64,000 nt of DNA, taken from positions 63,979 through 127,978 of the forward strand of contig JALPQD010000917.1 in NCBI GenBank assembly GCA_023101885.1, in the 5' to 3' direction. The DNA is from Typhlomys cinereus (lineage: Eukaryota > Chordata > Mammalia > Rodentia > Platacanthomyidae). The notes under the pieces were generated by a model. It was not told the origin of the DNA. It saw only the letters and a program-made list of their open reading frames with translations, and made no database searches. Shown here piece after piece: positions 36,246 to 47,544 of this stretch (the stretch's first letter is position 1; each line of letters starts with the position of its first letter). Position numbers and translations under genes: made by a program.

Positions 36246-36990
36246 ATTTATTTATTTTTTAAAAAAGAATATGTTATAATAGGTATCAAAATCATTTAAC
36301 CTGTGTGCCTAGAAGGTTAAATTACAATAAAATGAGTATGAACACAGCATTAAATGCAGAGAATCACTTCAGAGCCAAATGTAGAAAATAAGTGGCTAGA
36401 CTCCATAAACTAGATGCTGTCATGTCTCTCTATCCCTATGCTTGGGGGAAATGTGAAAGAGAAGGTGGTAGAAAAGTCAAGGATGCAAAGTAGGTAGAGG
36501 TACTGTTAATTAGTATCTCCAGGACCTGATAGGGTTATTCCACAAGTGAACTCACTGCACTGTATCTTCTTCCATAATACATGCACCAGAGTTAGCCTGA
36601 ACACATTTCACCATGGAAGAGGGAAGGCCTCGTGAGGTCAGAGACTTTGGAGGATTAGTGGTATGTCAGGGGAATGGGAGCAGTTTTCCTGAATGGCACA
36701 TCCACTGATATATCATCAATGCTCCAGCAAGTCCTTAGGCAAATAAGAGCATAGGCAACACAGATGAAGCTCAGGGCAAGCAGGACTCTATTTTGGAAGA
36801 AGGTTTACATCGAAAAAGTATGGGGGGATATGAAATCATAGTAAAGAGTGAAACTGACATCAATCCAATTTATTTATGTGTGGAACTTTCAAACAATAAA
36901 ATAAAAAAGAATCCACCCAGCAATCTTTAAAATTGCCTATTGCTAAAATTCATGACTAAGAAGGAAATGAATTTTGATTGTATATTACCA
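36246..36990. other. Old dispersed repeat, class unassigned
   Basis: 36390-36900 has the look of an aged rodent repeat 3' end (ATCTCCAGGACCTGATAGGG, ending TTTCAAACAATAAAATAAAAAA). No coding region recognised. I cannot assign a family without a search. Confidence 0.35.
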
Positions 36991-37470
36991 ATCACATAGA
37001 ACTAGGCCAGCCTAATCTCTCCCCATCCTGGAGCTCAGGGACATTGCGGAAGAGGGGGCGGTAAGATTGTAAGAGCAAAAGGATGGGAGGAGCAACGATT
37101 TGCAAGATTCTCAACAATAGTTGGGGCCAAAGCAATCATAATGGGACTTTGCATGCCCTGCGCAATGTCCAGCGCACTGTTGCCCTCATAAAGTCTAGCA
37201 TTGTTAAGGGCACCGAGACCCCTGGAGGCAAGGGATTGACAGCCATAGTAGTGATCTATGCTTAAGGGGAACAAGAGAAAGGGCTTATGGAAATGCCACT
37301 GGGTCCTATATGTCATCGGAGAGGAGGACCCAGTGGAGAGTTAGGCGTACACAATAAAGGACTCTCTGGGAATTGGGGGGGAAGCACTGGGGGAAGGGGG
37401 GGGGAGGAGGGGGGAGGGAGGGAACTGGTAAAAATTTTAAAATGTATAATTAAATTTTAATAAAAAAAGA
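36991..37470 (+). mobile_element. L1 3'UTR fragment with type-B tail
   Basis: Sense, 5'-truncated in the 3'UTR, G-rich block at about 37370-37430. It ends ACTGGTAAAAATTTTAAAAT then GTATAATTAAATTTTAATAA and A's, instead of the CCTATTAAGTTTGTATGAGC tail. Very similar to the antisense copies at 10475 and 44435, so young. Confidence 0.85.
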
Positions 37471-38384
37471 ACATAGCAACCTCCTCAGTGCTAATGAGGA
37501 CACTCATGTATGCCAAGCTCAACCCACAGCATGCAGTTCTTTCACATGAGTTCCTGAATTACAATGCAAGGCATCTATGCTGGAGGAAAATAAATTATCG
37601 GTCAGAGCTTTGGTCGGGTGTCACGCAACATTCAAATGTCCTTGAGCAAATCACCTAATTTCCCTGAGTTTCATATTTTTGATTTGAAAATTGAAGCCAC
37701 ATTTCCTTTGACTACCATAAATGAGTGACTGAAACTGTAGGACGGCAAGTTCAAGGCCAGCCTGGGCTAGATAGTGGAATCCTGATTTACATAGAATAAC
37801 AGTTCTCTTCCTGAACCTGTTCTCCTGGACATGTGGACGTCTTGCTCACTTTTTCCAGAACAGATGGACCTCACCCTTTTATATAAGGAGGTGATTCTTA
37901 ACGTCCAATGAGCATGGATCATATATTTGGGCAGTGGGGAAGGGAGAGCAGCTGGATTCTTCATTAAAGGAATAGCTTGCTTTTCTCTTTAAAAAAAAAA
38001 AAGAAACATCTGGATAAGCTCAGATTTGCATTTTACTTTGTAGTACATTGTTATTCTTAATGGTTTTACAAATAATTATTGCCATCCCATGATCACTCAA
38101 TATAGCATTGATTTCACAAGTTACAAAAGTTTTGCACCATGAAATGTATTATCACATTTGTGACCCCACTGGCCATTCTTCATGTATTCATTGGAGATTT
38201 ATGAGAATATCCACACTTCACTTTTTCATATGCTGACTTCCCTCTTACCTGTTGATAGAACATATACTACCACCTGAATGGTGGAGTTCTGCACCATGTG
38301 TACATGTCAGATATCACAAATGTGTTAGTCCTGCTGAAAGAAGATAATAAAGATGAAGAACTTCCCCCAAAGACATGGAGTTAC
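37471..38384. other. V2R intron-side flank, mostly unrecognised
   Basis: Follows the V2R donor at 38384 on the minus strand. Holds a B1-like scrap at 37743-37775 and otherwise nothing I recognise. Confidence 0.5.
37743..37775 (+). repeat. B1/Alu-like SINE scrap
   Basis: GCAAGTTCAAGGCCAGCCTG matches the conserved 7SL-derived core of B1/Alu elements. No clear ends. Confidence 0.5.
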
Positions 38385-38507
38385 CTGTTGCATTGGAAAT
38401 CTCATTCTCTGGACGGGGGAGCATTCAAAACAGCAGATAGCCTTTCCCTCCAGCTGGAATTTCTTGTAACCAGGCTTGCAAGGCACACTGCACAAAGAGG
38501 AGGGAAT
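38385..38507 (-). pseudogene. Vmn2r-ps: V2R penultimate exon (NCD3G domain), 1-bp deletion
   Basis: On the minus strand: acceptor TTTTCTTCCTCAG (AG at 38509-38508), then 123 bp encoding CSVPCKPGYKKFQ, LEGKAICCFEC and, one frame over, ENEISNAT, then a GTAACT donor at 38384. In class C GPCRs this cysteine-rich exon is 124 bp; the one base missing is in the CCCCC/GTCC context (about 38430), where CSP should run into PENE. It would precede the exon at 4312-5095 in a transcript, with a 33-kb intron. The cysteine spacing is that of V2R NCD3G domains. The deletion alone would truncate the receptor before its membrane part. Confidence 0.9.
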
Positions 38508-38684
38508 CTGAGGAAGAAAAGAGAAGTAGCAACAGATTGGAATTTAACCTCTTCCTTTCATAACCATATTGTCTTAGTGGAAGACCACAGGTGTAACCAC
38601 CCCTCTCTGAGATACCACTAGCAGTGGCTGTCTGGGGGGAAAAGGAACACATGCTTCAGTGGTGCACTCATTTTTTTAAATCAT

Positions 38685-38735
38685 TAATTAATTTATTATT
38701 TCCGCTCATACAAACTTAATAGGTATACCGGTCCT
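38685..38735 (-). mobile_element. Very short L1 3' terminus
   Basis: About 50 bp of antisense L1 3' end (CTCATACAAACTTAATAGG) with an A/T-rich tail, directly followed by SINE sequence. Confidence 0.7.
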
Positions 38736-38740
38736 CTCGT

Positions 38741-38975
38741 CCTCCAATCCCACATACAAATGTCAGGTGGAGAGGACAGCCGCCTGCTTTTTGGTTGCAG
38801 AAAATGGAGCCTGGAAACTCCATAGTAAAGGAATAGGAGTCAGCAGCGATTCCCAAAGTCACTCTCAGGCTTTCACAGGCACACACACACTGATGTGCTG
38901 CTCTATGATACACACACACAAATGTGCAAAAAAACAGTTGATAGATCACCACCATTATAACATTTTCTCACCTTA
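38741..38975 (+). mobile_element. Diverged B2-like SINE
   Basis: Aligns with the body of the 30461 SINE from 'ATCCCACATACAAATGTCAGG' region to a (CA)n (38880-38890, 38912-38922). The tRNA-like head is missing. Confidence 0.6.
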
Positions 38976-39117
38976 AAAAAATCCAGCTCTTTAACAGTCC
39001 CCATCTCTTTTCTCACTTCAGTCTGTAGAAGATGTCTGTAGATTTCTTGTTCCAGACATTTCAGATAAATTGAATTCTGTGTGGTTGGTTTTGCTTAGGA
39101 TTTTTTTTTTATTTAGG

Positions 39118-39556
39118 TGTTTCTTTTTTTTTTTTTAACATTTTTTATTATTTCCGCTCATACAAACTTAATAGGTACACCGGTTCCCTCCCTCCCTTCT
39201 CCTCCCCCCCGACCTCTCTGCTCACCCTCCCCTCACCCCTCCCTCCCCAACCCCCAATGCCCCCTTCCCCTAATCCCCGGAGAATCCTTTAATGTGCATG
39301 CCAAACTCTCCTCGGGTCCTCCTTTCCGATGATGTACGGGTCCCAGCGGCATTTCCCTGAACCCTTTCCTTTGTTCCCCTTAAGCATAGGAACACTACGG
39401 TGGCTGTCAATCCTTACCTCCAAGGATTTGGTGCTTTAGCAAATGCTAGACTTTGTGGGTCAATAGACGTTGGACATTGCGCAGGGCATGCAAAGTCCAA
39501 TTATGATTGCTTTGGCCCTAACTTGTGTGGAGTATCTTGCATATAATTGCTCCTCC
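39118..39556 (-). mobile_element. L1 3'UTR fragment, antisense
   Basis: T-rich tail, CTCATACAAACTTAATAGG, C/T-rich block, then 3'UTR to CATATAATTGCTCCTCCCA. Usual tail type. Confidence 0.85.
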
Positions 39557-39919
39557 CAAGGATAAGAAATTATTTTAAAAAGACCTTTCTCATATAAAGG
39601 CTGAAGGGCTACCGTAATCTACAGATAGAATACCATTATTTAGATAGTATTTAGTTGTCCTGTCTCTTTACCAAATCAATATTAGTTGCTCTCCTCTAGG
39701 ACCTGTGACCTCCGCATCCCTGTGTTTTGAATTTGTTGGGATATCATTGGATCCACATATAGCCCAGCAGTGTAGACATTGTCACAATACTAATTCGTCA
39801 GTGTAGGAACAGGATAGATGTTTGTGTCAGGAAAGAAAGTCCTCCAGAGGGCCTGTCTTTCTGGAATAAATTCACACACTATATTCAAAATCAAGATGAA
39901 TTTCCCATCAAAGGCTTAT
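39557..39919. other. No feature recognised
   Basis: Non-coding; possibly old repeat, but nothing I can name. Confidence 0.5.
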
Positions 39920-40198
39920 TTTATTTTGAGTGTGTAGAGTGTGGGAGTGTTTATGTGCGGGAATATGCATAAAAGAGGTGTGTGGCTGTGGAGGACCAAG
40001 GGTGACATCAGGAATCCTCCCCGATTGCTCTTCTTTCTTACTGTTTTATCTGGGGTTTTCCAGGCTCTGCCTTCCAAGTCCAGAAGTACAGACCACTACC
40101 CTTCCTTCCAGAATTTTTATGTGGAATCTGGGAATCCAAATTCACTTCCTTTTGCTTGTGCAGCAAACGATTTAATTCCTGAGTCACCTCTCCAGCCC
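39920..40198 (-). mobile_element. B2-like SINE, antisense, diverged
   Basis: Reverse complement begins GGGCTGGAGAGGTGACTCAG at 40198 and runs through the SINE body to a T/A-rich tail near 39920. Confidence 0.8.
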
Positions 40199-40640
40199 TC
40201 AAGACATACTTTGAAAAGAGACCAACTTCATGCCCATCTTAGCTAATGCAGTGTAACTGAGTACATAAGTTTCTTAAAACAATAATGTAAAGGGATACCA
40301 GTTTCTTCAAAGCATCATATTCTTGGACTAGAAAAGAAACAATAGCTTCTCCTCATACCAATACAGAATGGACACATTCACTTGGCATTGTCGTCTTGGT
40401 TGGTTTTTTTTTTTTTTGTATCTGAAGCAACAAAAGACAATGAGGTTATTCTAATCAATATATGGGTGACAGAGCATTCTGCTGTCTTAACCTCTTGATA
40501 CATATCCTATTACAGCTTATTGAATATTTATAACTGACATGTTCAAAATCTGAGTAGATTTATGAAAAGAAGTAGTGATATGCTAAATCATATCTATCAT
40601 GGTAACTTTCTGAATTGCTTTTTGAATACATTTTTATTTG
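40199..40640. other. No feature recognised
   Basis: AT-rich spacer with a T run near 40406-40418; no gene or named repeat seen. Confidence 0.5.
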
Positions 40641-40641
40641 T

Positions 40642-40725
40642 GGGGCTGGGGATTTGGCAAAGTTGTTAGATTGCTTACTTGGCTTGCATGAGTCCCTGGA
40701 CTCTATCTCAAGCATTTCGTAAACC
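40642..40725 (+). mobile_element. ID-type SINE
   Basis: GGGGCTGGGGATTTGGC head, tRNA-like A box, and a B-box-like GGACTCTATCTC, as in rodent ID elements. No clear A tail before the next L1 starts. Confidence 0.75.
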
Positions 40726-41710
40726 TAGTCAAAGCAACTCTTTTTTTTTTATTTCAGCTCAACAAACTTATTAGGTACACCAGTTCCCTCCCTCCTCCTC
40801 CCCCCGTACCCCCTGCTCCCCCTCCCCACTCCTCTCCCTCCCCATCCCGCAGTGCCCCCACCCCAATTCCCAGAGACTCCTTCTTGTGCATGACTGATTT
40901 TCCTCTGGGCCCTCCTCTCCGATGACGTACAAGGACCCAGTGGCTTTTGCCGAACCTTTCTTGTGTTCCCCTTAGGTAGAGAACACTGCTGTGGCTGCCA
41001 ATCCTTTGCCTCCAAGGATCTTGGTGCCTTTAGCAGATGCTAGACTTGTGAGGTCAACAGTGTGTTGGACATTGCTCAGGGCACAAGTCCAATTATGATT
41101 GCTTCAGCCCTAACTAGTATAGAGTACTTACATATCATTGCTCCTCCCATCCTTTTGCTCTTACACTCTTACCGCCCCTCTTCCGCAAATTTCCCTGAGC
41201 TTCAAGATGGGGAGAGACAAACTGGCCTAGTTCTAGGTGGTTGATATAGAGTCTCTGAAGTTCTGGTTGTGGTTTGTTGATTTTCTTTGCAGTTTTCTGC
41301 TCCGGCAATGCCCTTCACTCCATCCTGGTGGGCATTGCATGTTACCCCCTGGCCAGAGACAAAAAGCTGTTAGAGTCTTGTGATAAAAGCACATTCAGGT
41401 AGATGTATAAAAGTGGGAAACCACAGTGAGGGAGGGGCTATCACCCATTTGCAAAATTGTTACTTTTTATCTGCAAGCTATTGCCCTCCTCTTCTGGTGA
41501 GATCACTCCCCCTCAGTAGTAAATGATCGAACAAAAGTCTGTGAACTTAATCAGATGTCTCATTACTTATTTGGGTCCTTGGTGGAGGCCTATTTTCCCT
41601 GCTGTAACATGGTCGCTTCTCTCCTTGTTTCTGGTGTGGCCCTCCTACCCCACCCTCCTGTTCATAATCCTTGGAATCCTGTGGTCTAGGTGGGCTGTGT
41701 GGGTTTGGTA

Positions 41711-44405
41711 CTAGGAGCCACCTATAGGGAGTACATACGGCGCTTAATTTTCTGGGTTTGGGATACTTCACTTAATATAATTGTTCTAATGACATCCATT
41801 CCCGGCAAATTCCAGTAATTCATCATTTTTGATGGCTTGAGTAGTACTCCATTGTATAGATGACCACTGTTTCCTTATCCACTCGCGTCAACTGTTGACA
41901 TTTAGGTTGATCCATGACTTTGCTATGTAAACAGTGCTGCTATGAACATGGTCGTGCTTGTGCTATCGAGGCGAACCTCTGCTGTATGGGGGGTTATTCC
42001 CAAAAGTGGAATAGCAGGGTCATATGGCATTTCAATCTTTAATTTCTTTAAGAATCTCCAGACGGCTCGCCAGAGTGGCTGTATGAGCGCATTCCCACCA
42101 GCAATGTAGGAGAGTTCCCCTCTCTCCACATCCTCGCCAGCATTTGTCGTTGTTTGTATTGTGGATTTTTGCCATCCGACGGGGTGAGATGATATCTCAG
42201 GGAAGTTTTGATTTGCATTTCCCTGATGGCTAAAGAAAGGGAGCATTTATTAAGATATTTGTTAGACATTTTAATTTCATCCCTGGTAAAGTTTCTTTGA
42301 AGTTCCAGGCCCATTTTTAATTGGGCCATTGGTTCCTTGGTGTTTAGTTTTCTAAGTTCTTTGTGCACTCTGGACAATAGAGCTCTATCAGATATGGGGT
42401 TAGTGAAGATTTCTCCCATTCTGTGGGTTGACTTGATCTCAGTGTTACAATCTCTTTATCTGAACAGAAGCTCTTTAATTTCACAAGATCCCAACTGTTG
42501 AGAGTTGTAGCAGTGACTGTGCCATTGGATGTCTGTTTAGGAAGTTGGCCTAGCCCAATCAGCTCGAGGGTTCCCATCATTTCAACTATGGTTTTATAGT
42601 TCTCTGGCCTGATATCAAGGTCCTTGATCCATTTGGAATTAGTCTTGTACATGGTGACAAGTACGGGTCCAGCTTTAATCTTCTGCATGGTGGAGATCCA
42701 GTTTTGCCACACATTTGTTTGAAGATGCTGTCTTTTTCCATTGGATTCTTTGGGCCCCTTTGTCAAAGACCAATGCTGTAACTTTGTGGGCTTATATGGG
42801 TCTTCAATCCTTATCCATTGATCTGTGTATCTATTTGGAGCCAGTACCAGGCTGTCTTACAACTATGGATTTGTAGTATGACAAGGTTTGGTAGGTGGTA
42901 TCTTCCAGATGTGTTTTTTGTTACCAGGATTGTCTTTGCTATCCTGGGTCTTTTGTGCCTCCATATGAACTTTGAGATTGTTTGGTCAACTTCTTTTGAA
43001 GAATTGCTTTGGGATTTTGATGGTAAGCATTGAATTTGTATATGCCTTTGGTAGGATGGTCATTTTTCACGATGTGATTCTGCCAATCCAGGAACAAGGA
43101 GGTCTTTCCACCTTCTGTGTTCTTCTGCTATTCTTTCTTTAGGGTTTTAAAGTTTTCATTGTAAAGGTCTTTTACCTCCTTAGTTAGGTTTATACCAAGG
43201 TATTTCATTTTTTTTAGGGGCTATAATAAATGGTATTTTCCTCAGGCCTTTTCACTCTTCATTTCGGGCATATAGGAAGGCCTCTGAGTTTTGCACATTT
43301 ATTTTGTATCCGCCACCCTGCTGAACTTCTCATTAGTTCCAGGAGCTTCCTGGTGGGAGTTTTTGGGATCCCTCAGGTATAAGATCATGTCATCTGCAAA
43401 TGGGATAGCTTGACTTCTTCCTTGCCGATTTGAATCCCTCTTATGTCCCTTTCTTGTCTATGGCTTCAGCTAAGACTTCAAGTACAATATTGAATAGAAG
43501 TGGATGAGAGTGGACAGCCTTGTCCTAGTTCCTGACGAAGTGGGAATGCTTCCAATTGTTCCCCATTGAGCAAATCCTTGCTGTGGGGCTTGTTGTATAT
43601 AGCTTTTATTATATTGATAAGGTTCCTTCCATTCCTACTGCTCTAGCGTTTTGATCATAAAAGGCTGTTGGATTTGTCAAAACTTTTTCTGCATCTATCG
43701 AGAGTATCATGTGGTCTTGGACTTTGGACTGGTTTAATGAGGAATTACATTTATTGATTTGCAGTATGTTGAACCAACCTTGTGTGCCGGGATGAAGCCT
43801 ACTTGTCCCATGAATGATCTTTTTAATATGTTTTGAATCCGATTTGCTAAGACTTTTAAGAATCTTTGCGTCTGTGTTCATCAGGGAGATCGGCCTATAG
43901 TTTTCTTTTTTAAGCGAATTTTATTAGGTTTTGGGATTAAAACGATATTAGCTTCGTAGAAGGAATTTGGTAGNNNNNNNNNNNNNNNNNNNNNNNNNTG
44001 TTCCCTTCCTTTGCTATTATGATGGAAACAGTTTAAGGAGTATTGGTGTTATAACTCCTAAATGTCTTGTAGAACTCTGTGCTGAATCCATCTGGTCCAG
44101 GACATTTTTTGTGTGAAGATCGAGATTCCTTCCCAATTCCTTTATGTTATTGGACTATTAAATAATTCACAACTTCCTGATTCAATTTAGGTAAGTTGTG
44201 TTTACTTAGAAATTCATCCATCTCTTTTGTGTTGTCAAACTTCACAGAGTATAAGTTTTGAAAATATGATGTTATAATCTCTGGATTCTTGGGTATCAGT
44301 AGTGATAACTCCATGTTCATTTAATTTTGTTAATTTGGGTTTCTCTCTCTGGCTTTGGTTAGTTTAGCTAGGGTGTGTATCAATCTATTGATTTTTTCAA
44401 AGAAC
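41711..44405 (-). pseudogene. L1-E ORF2 C-terminal two thirds
   Basis: Carries RT and the C-terminal domain. Pieces such as RALLSRVHKELRKLNTKE and KMGLELQRNFTRDEIKMSN are readable in alternating frames. The frameshifts are mostly single-base losses, which may be assembly error rather than decay. Endonuclease is absent. Confidence 0.8.
43974..43998. other. Assembly gap (25 N)
   Basis: Twenty-five N bases in the RT region of L1-E. The length looks like a fixed-size placeholder, so the true distance is unknown. Confidence 0.98.
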
Positions 44406-44434
44406 CAGCTTTTTTTTTTTTTCAATTTTTCCCT

Positions 44435-46540
44435 TATACATTTTTTTTTTTATTAAAAATTTAGTTTATACATTTTAAAAATTTTTACCAGTTCCTCCCT
44501 CCCCCCTCCTCCCCCCTCCCCTTCCCCCCCCAGTGCCTCCCCCCCTTCCCAGAGAGTCCTTTATTGTGTACGCCTAATCTCCACTGGGTCTCCTCTCCGA
44601 TGACATAAGGACCCAGTGGCATTTCCCTAAGCCCTTTCTCTTGTTCCCCTTAAGCATAAGATCACTACTATGGCTGTCAATCCCTTGCCTCCAGGGTCTC
44701 GGTGCCCTTAACAGATGTCAGACTTTATGAGGGCAACAGTGCGCTGGACATTGGCAGGGCATGCAAAGTCCCATTTATTGCTTTGGCCCCAACTATTGTT
44801 GAGATCTTGCAAATCGTTGTCCTCCCATCCTTTGCTCTTACAATCTTACCGCCCCCCTCTTCCGCAAATGTCCTGAGCTCCAGGATGGGGAGGATTAGGC
44901 TGTCCTAGTTCTCTGTGATTGATATAGAGTCTCTGAAGTTCTGGATTGTGGTTTGTTGATTTTCTTTTGCAGTTTTGCTGCTCCTGCATTCCCTTCACTC
45001 CATTCTGGGCACTGTATGTCACCCCCTGGCCAGAGACAAAAAGCTGTTAAACTGAGAGTCTTGTTGTAATAGCACATTCAAAGTTAGATGTAATAAGAGT
45101 AGGAAACCTCAGGAGGGAGGGGTCCATCACCCATTTGCAAAATGATTACTTTTTTCTGCTAGACATATGCCCTCCCCTTCTGGTGAGATCAGGACAGAAC
45201 GTCGTGAACTTAACCAGGTTTCTCATTACTTACTTGCAGACCTTGATGGAGGCCTATTTTCTCTGCTGTAACATGGTCCCTTCTCCTTGTTTCTGGGTGG
45301 GGCCCTCCTAACCCATCTCTCTTGTTCATAATCCTTGCATTACTGTGTTACATAGGTTTACTTTGAGTGTCCCAATGTGGGTGGGTGAGTTTGGTACTAG
45401 GAGCCACCTATTAGGGAGTAGCATATGGCGCTTAATTTTCTGGGTTTGGGATATTCACTAAATAATTCTTTCTAATGACATCATTTCCGCAAATTCCAGT
45501 AGTATTATCATTTTTGCTGATGTGAGTGTACTCCATTGTATAGATGTACCACAGTTTCCTTATCCACTCGTCAACTGTTGGACATTTAGGTTGATTCCAT
45601 GACTTTGCTATTGTAAACAGTGCTGTATGAACATGGTCGAGCTTGTGCTATCGAGGCGAACCTCTGCTGCATGGGGGGTTATTCCCAAAAGTGGGATAGC
45701 AGGGTCATATGGCATTCAATCTTTAATTTCTTTAAGAATCTCCAGACGGCTCGCCAGAGTGGCTGTATGAGCCTGCATTCCCACCACAATGTAGGAGAGT
45801 TCCCTCTCTCCACATCCTCTCCAGCATTTGTCGTTGTTTGTATTGTGGATTTTTGCCATCCTGACCGGGTGAGTGATGATACTCAGGGAAGTTTTGATTT
45901 GCATTCCCTGATGGAAGAAGTGGAGCTTTTTTAAGATAATTGTTAGACATTTTAATTTCATCCCTGGTAAAGTTTCTTTGAAGTTCCAGGGCCCATTTTT
46001 TAATTGGGCCAGTGTTTCCTTGGAGTTTAATTTTCTAAGTTCTTTGTGCACTCTGGACAGATAGAGCTCTGTCAGTATGTGGTAGTGAAGATTTTCTCCC
46101 CATTCTGGGGTTGCCTTTGAGCTCGTGTGAAAGCTCTTTATCTGAACAGAAGCTCTTTAATTTCACAGATCAACTGTTGAGAGTTGGTAGCAGTGACTGT
46201 GCCTTGGATGTCTGTTTAGGACTGTGGCCTAGCCCAATCACTCGAGGGAGTTCCCTATCCTTTCAACTATGGTTTTTTAAAGTCTCTGGCCTGATATCAA
46301 GGTCCTTGATCCATTTGGAATTAAGTCTTGTAATGGTGACAAGTACGGGTCCAGCTTTAATCTTCTGCATGTGGAGATCCAGTTTTGCCAGCACCATTTG
46401 TTGAAGTGCTGTTCTTTTTCCATTGGATTTTTGGGCCCCTTTGTCAAAGACCAAATGGCTGTAACTTTGTGGGGCTTATATCTGGGTCTTCAATCCTTAT
46501 CCATTGATCTGTGTGTCTATTTTGGAGCCAGTACCAGGCT
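44435..46540 (-). mobile_element. L1-F: antisense 5'-truncated L1, type-B tail
   Basis: Tail ATTAAAAATTTAGTTTATAC after two T runs (44410-44423 and 44442-44452, separated by 18 bp). 3'UTR to 45396, ORF2 C-terminal part 45397-46540. The 5' end abuts non-L1 DNA at about 46540. The double T run could reflect a short 3' transduction or a tail-into-tail insertion. Confidence 0.83.
45397..46540 (-). pseudogene. L1-F ORF2 C-terminal part
   Basis: The last ~380 codons of ORF2, after the RT core, including the cysteine-rich end ([10 protein letters not shown]). Broken by many 1-2 bp losses, the same pattern as L1-E. Confidence 0.78.
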
Positions 46541-46868
46541 TCTTTTGGCGGGAGGGGAAGAAAGGCAGGGGAACCCCATCGGGGGGGAGGAAGCTAGGCG
46601 GTTTTAGGGATCGGGGAGGGGGGAGAGCGCCCGGTATTAACCGAACTTAGGTAACTTGTGATAACTGACTGTAGGGAAAGGGATTGGGTACTGCACAGGC
46701 CCTGCTGAAGTGCAGCCTTGGAGACTTTCAGAGTAAGGAACATGAAGCAGTAACTCAGGAAACAGACCACAGAGGACTTCAGGAAACAGAACCATCTCTG
46801 CCAAGTCCCCCTCTGAGGGACCAAGTTGGGGTAAAGAAGCTGCGTCATCAGAATAGAACAAGACTTAC
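46541..46868. other. Non-L1 flank, possibly AFG3L intron
   Basis: 46541-46620 is purine-rich and GC-rich without a recognised feature. The rest follows a good GTAAGT donor on the minus strand, so it may be intron of the gene fragment at 46869-47020. The open frame here on the plus strand is the shadow of that fragment. Confidence 0.4.
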
Positions 46869-47020
46869 TCTAGCTGGATCAATATTAACAAACATGTGCA
46901 AAAAGTCAGATCTGCTAACAGTGATGAAGGGGACATTGGCTTCTCCTGCGGTGGCCTTTTCTAGCAGTGTTTTCCCAATACCTGGAAGACTGGTGAGAAT
47001 GGCACCCTTCAGATACCCCC
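46869..47020 (-). pseudogene. AFG3L1/AFG3L2-like AAA-protease exon fragment
   Basis: AFG3L proteins form the mitochondrial inner-membrane m-AAA protease. On the minus strand the fragment reads LKGAILTS, a Walker A relic [11 protein letters not shown], then [11 protein letters not shown] and PARV, ending at a perfect AGA|GTAAGT donor (46869|46868). These are hallmarks of the AFG3L family around its Walker A motif. The canonical GPPGTGKT is degraded to SLPGIGKT, and further substitutions (SRSDFLHMF) indicate loss of function. The kept splice donor and following intron-like DNA argue for a duplicated genomic segment, not a processed copy. No clear acceptor on its 5' side. Confidence 0.75.
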
Positions 47021-47252
47021 GAAGAAAGGATTTTCATTAGAATTTCCACAATAATTGCAAAGTGGAACTCCACTTTGTTTATGTTTATCTTATTTCTTTT
47101 ACTGCTATAAAATGACTATTTCCTAAGCATTTAAATTATGACAGAATATTTTTATAGTAATAGCAATAAGAAAAGTGTTATATAGACAATTTTGTTTCAA
47201 AACACTTGGCAAGAATATGAGGTAAAACAGTAAATGCTTAAAAGATTTTTAG

Positions 47253-47340
47253 TGTTGGGCTGTGGGTATAGTTCAGTGGCAGAGCAGCTGGCTAACATGT
47301 ATGAAACCCTGGATTCCATCTCTGAACACAAGACATTAAA
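47253..47340 (+). mobile_element. ID-type SINE
   Basis: GGGCTGTGGGTATAGTTCAG head with A-box and a B-box-like GGATTCCATC, ending in an A run near 47336-47345. Confidence 0.8.
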
Positions 47341-47544
47341 AAAACATTGCTTTGAAGTGTTGATTTTGAAGATTTCAGTCCAATATTATGAAAAAACAGA
47401 CTTCATCTCGGATCTAATGAACTATTACTTAAATAATAAAAAGACACATAATATACTATCACTTGATAAAGTTCATTCAATCGTCATCAGTAAAAATGGT
47501 TTTTGAATACAAATAATAAAAACACACACAAAAAAATAATTTCT

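Larger units (their letters stand above)
40741..44405 (-). mobile_element. L1-E: antisense L1, 5' part missing, indel-rich
   Basis: 3' tail at 40741, 3'UTR to 41710, ORF2 from 41711 rightwards to the Z-domain motif KSWFFEK complement at about 44405, where L1-F begins. Its 5' part is not found beyond L1-F. Contains the N gap at 43974-43998. RT motif FADD intact near 43390. Small deletions are unusually frequent. Confidence 0.85.

Noticed and set aside
38298..38621. 107-codon plus-strand frame
   Set aside because: Overlaps the V2R exon on the opposite strand, where splice sites and cysteine motifs make sense.
46684..47040. 118-codon plus-strand frame
   Set aside because: Shadow of the minus-strand AFG3L-like exon and its intron; no plus-strand homology seen.
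47253..47330. tRNA gene
   Set aside because: ID-type SINE head; no acceptor-stem pairing evident and an A tail follows.
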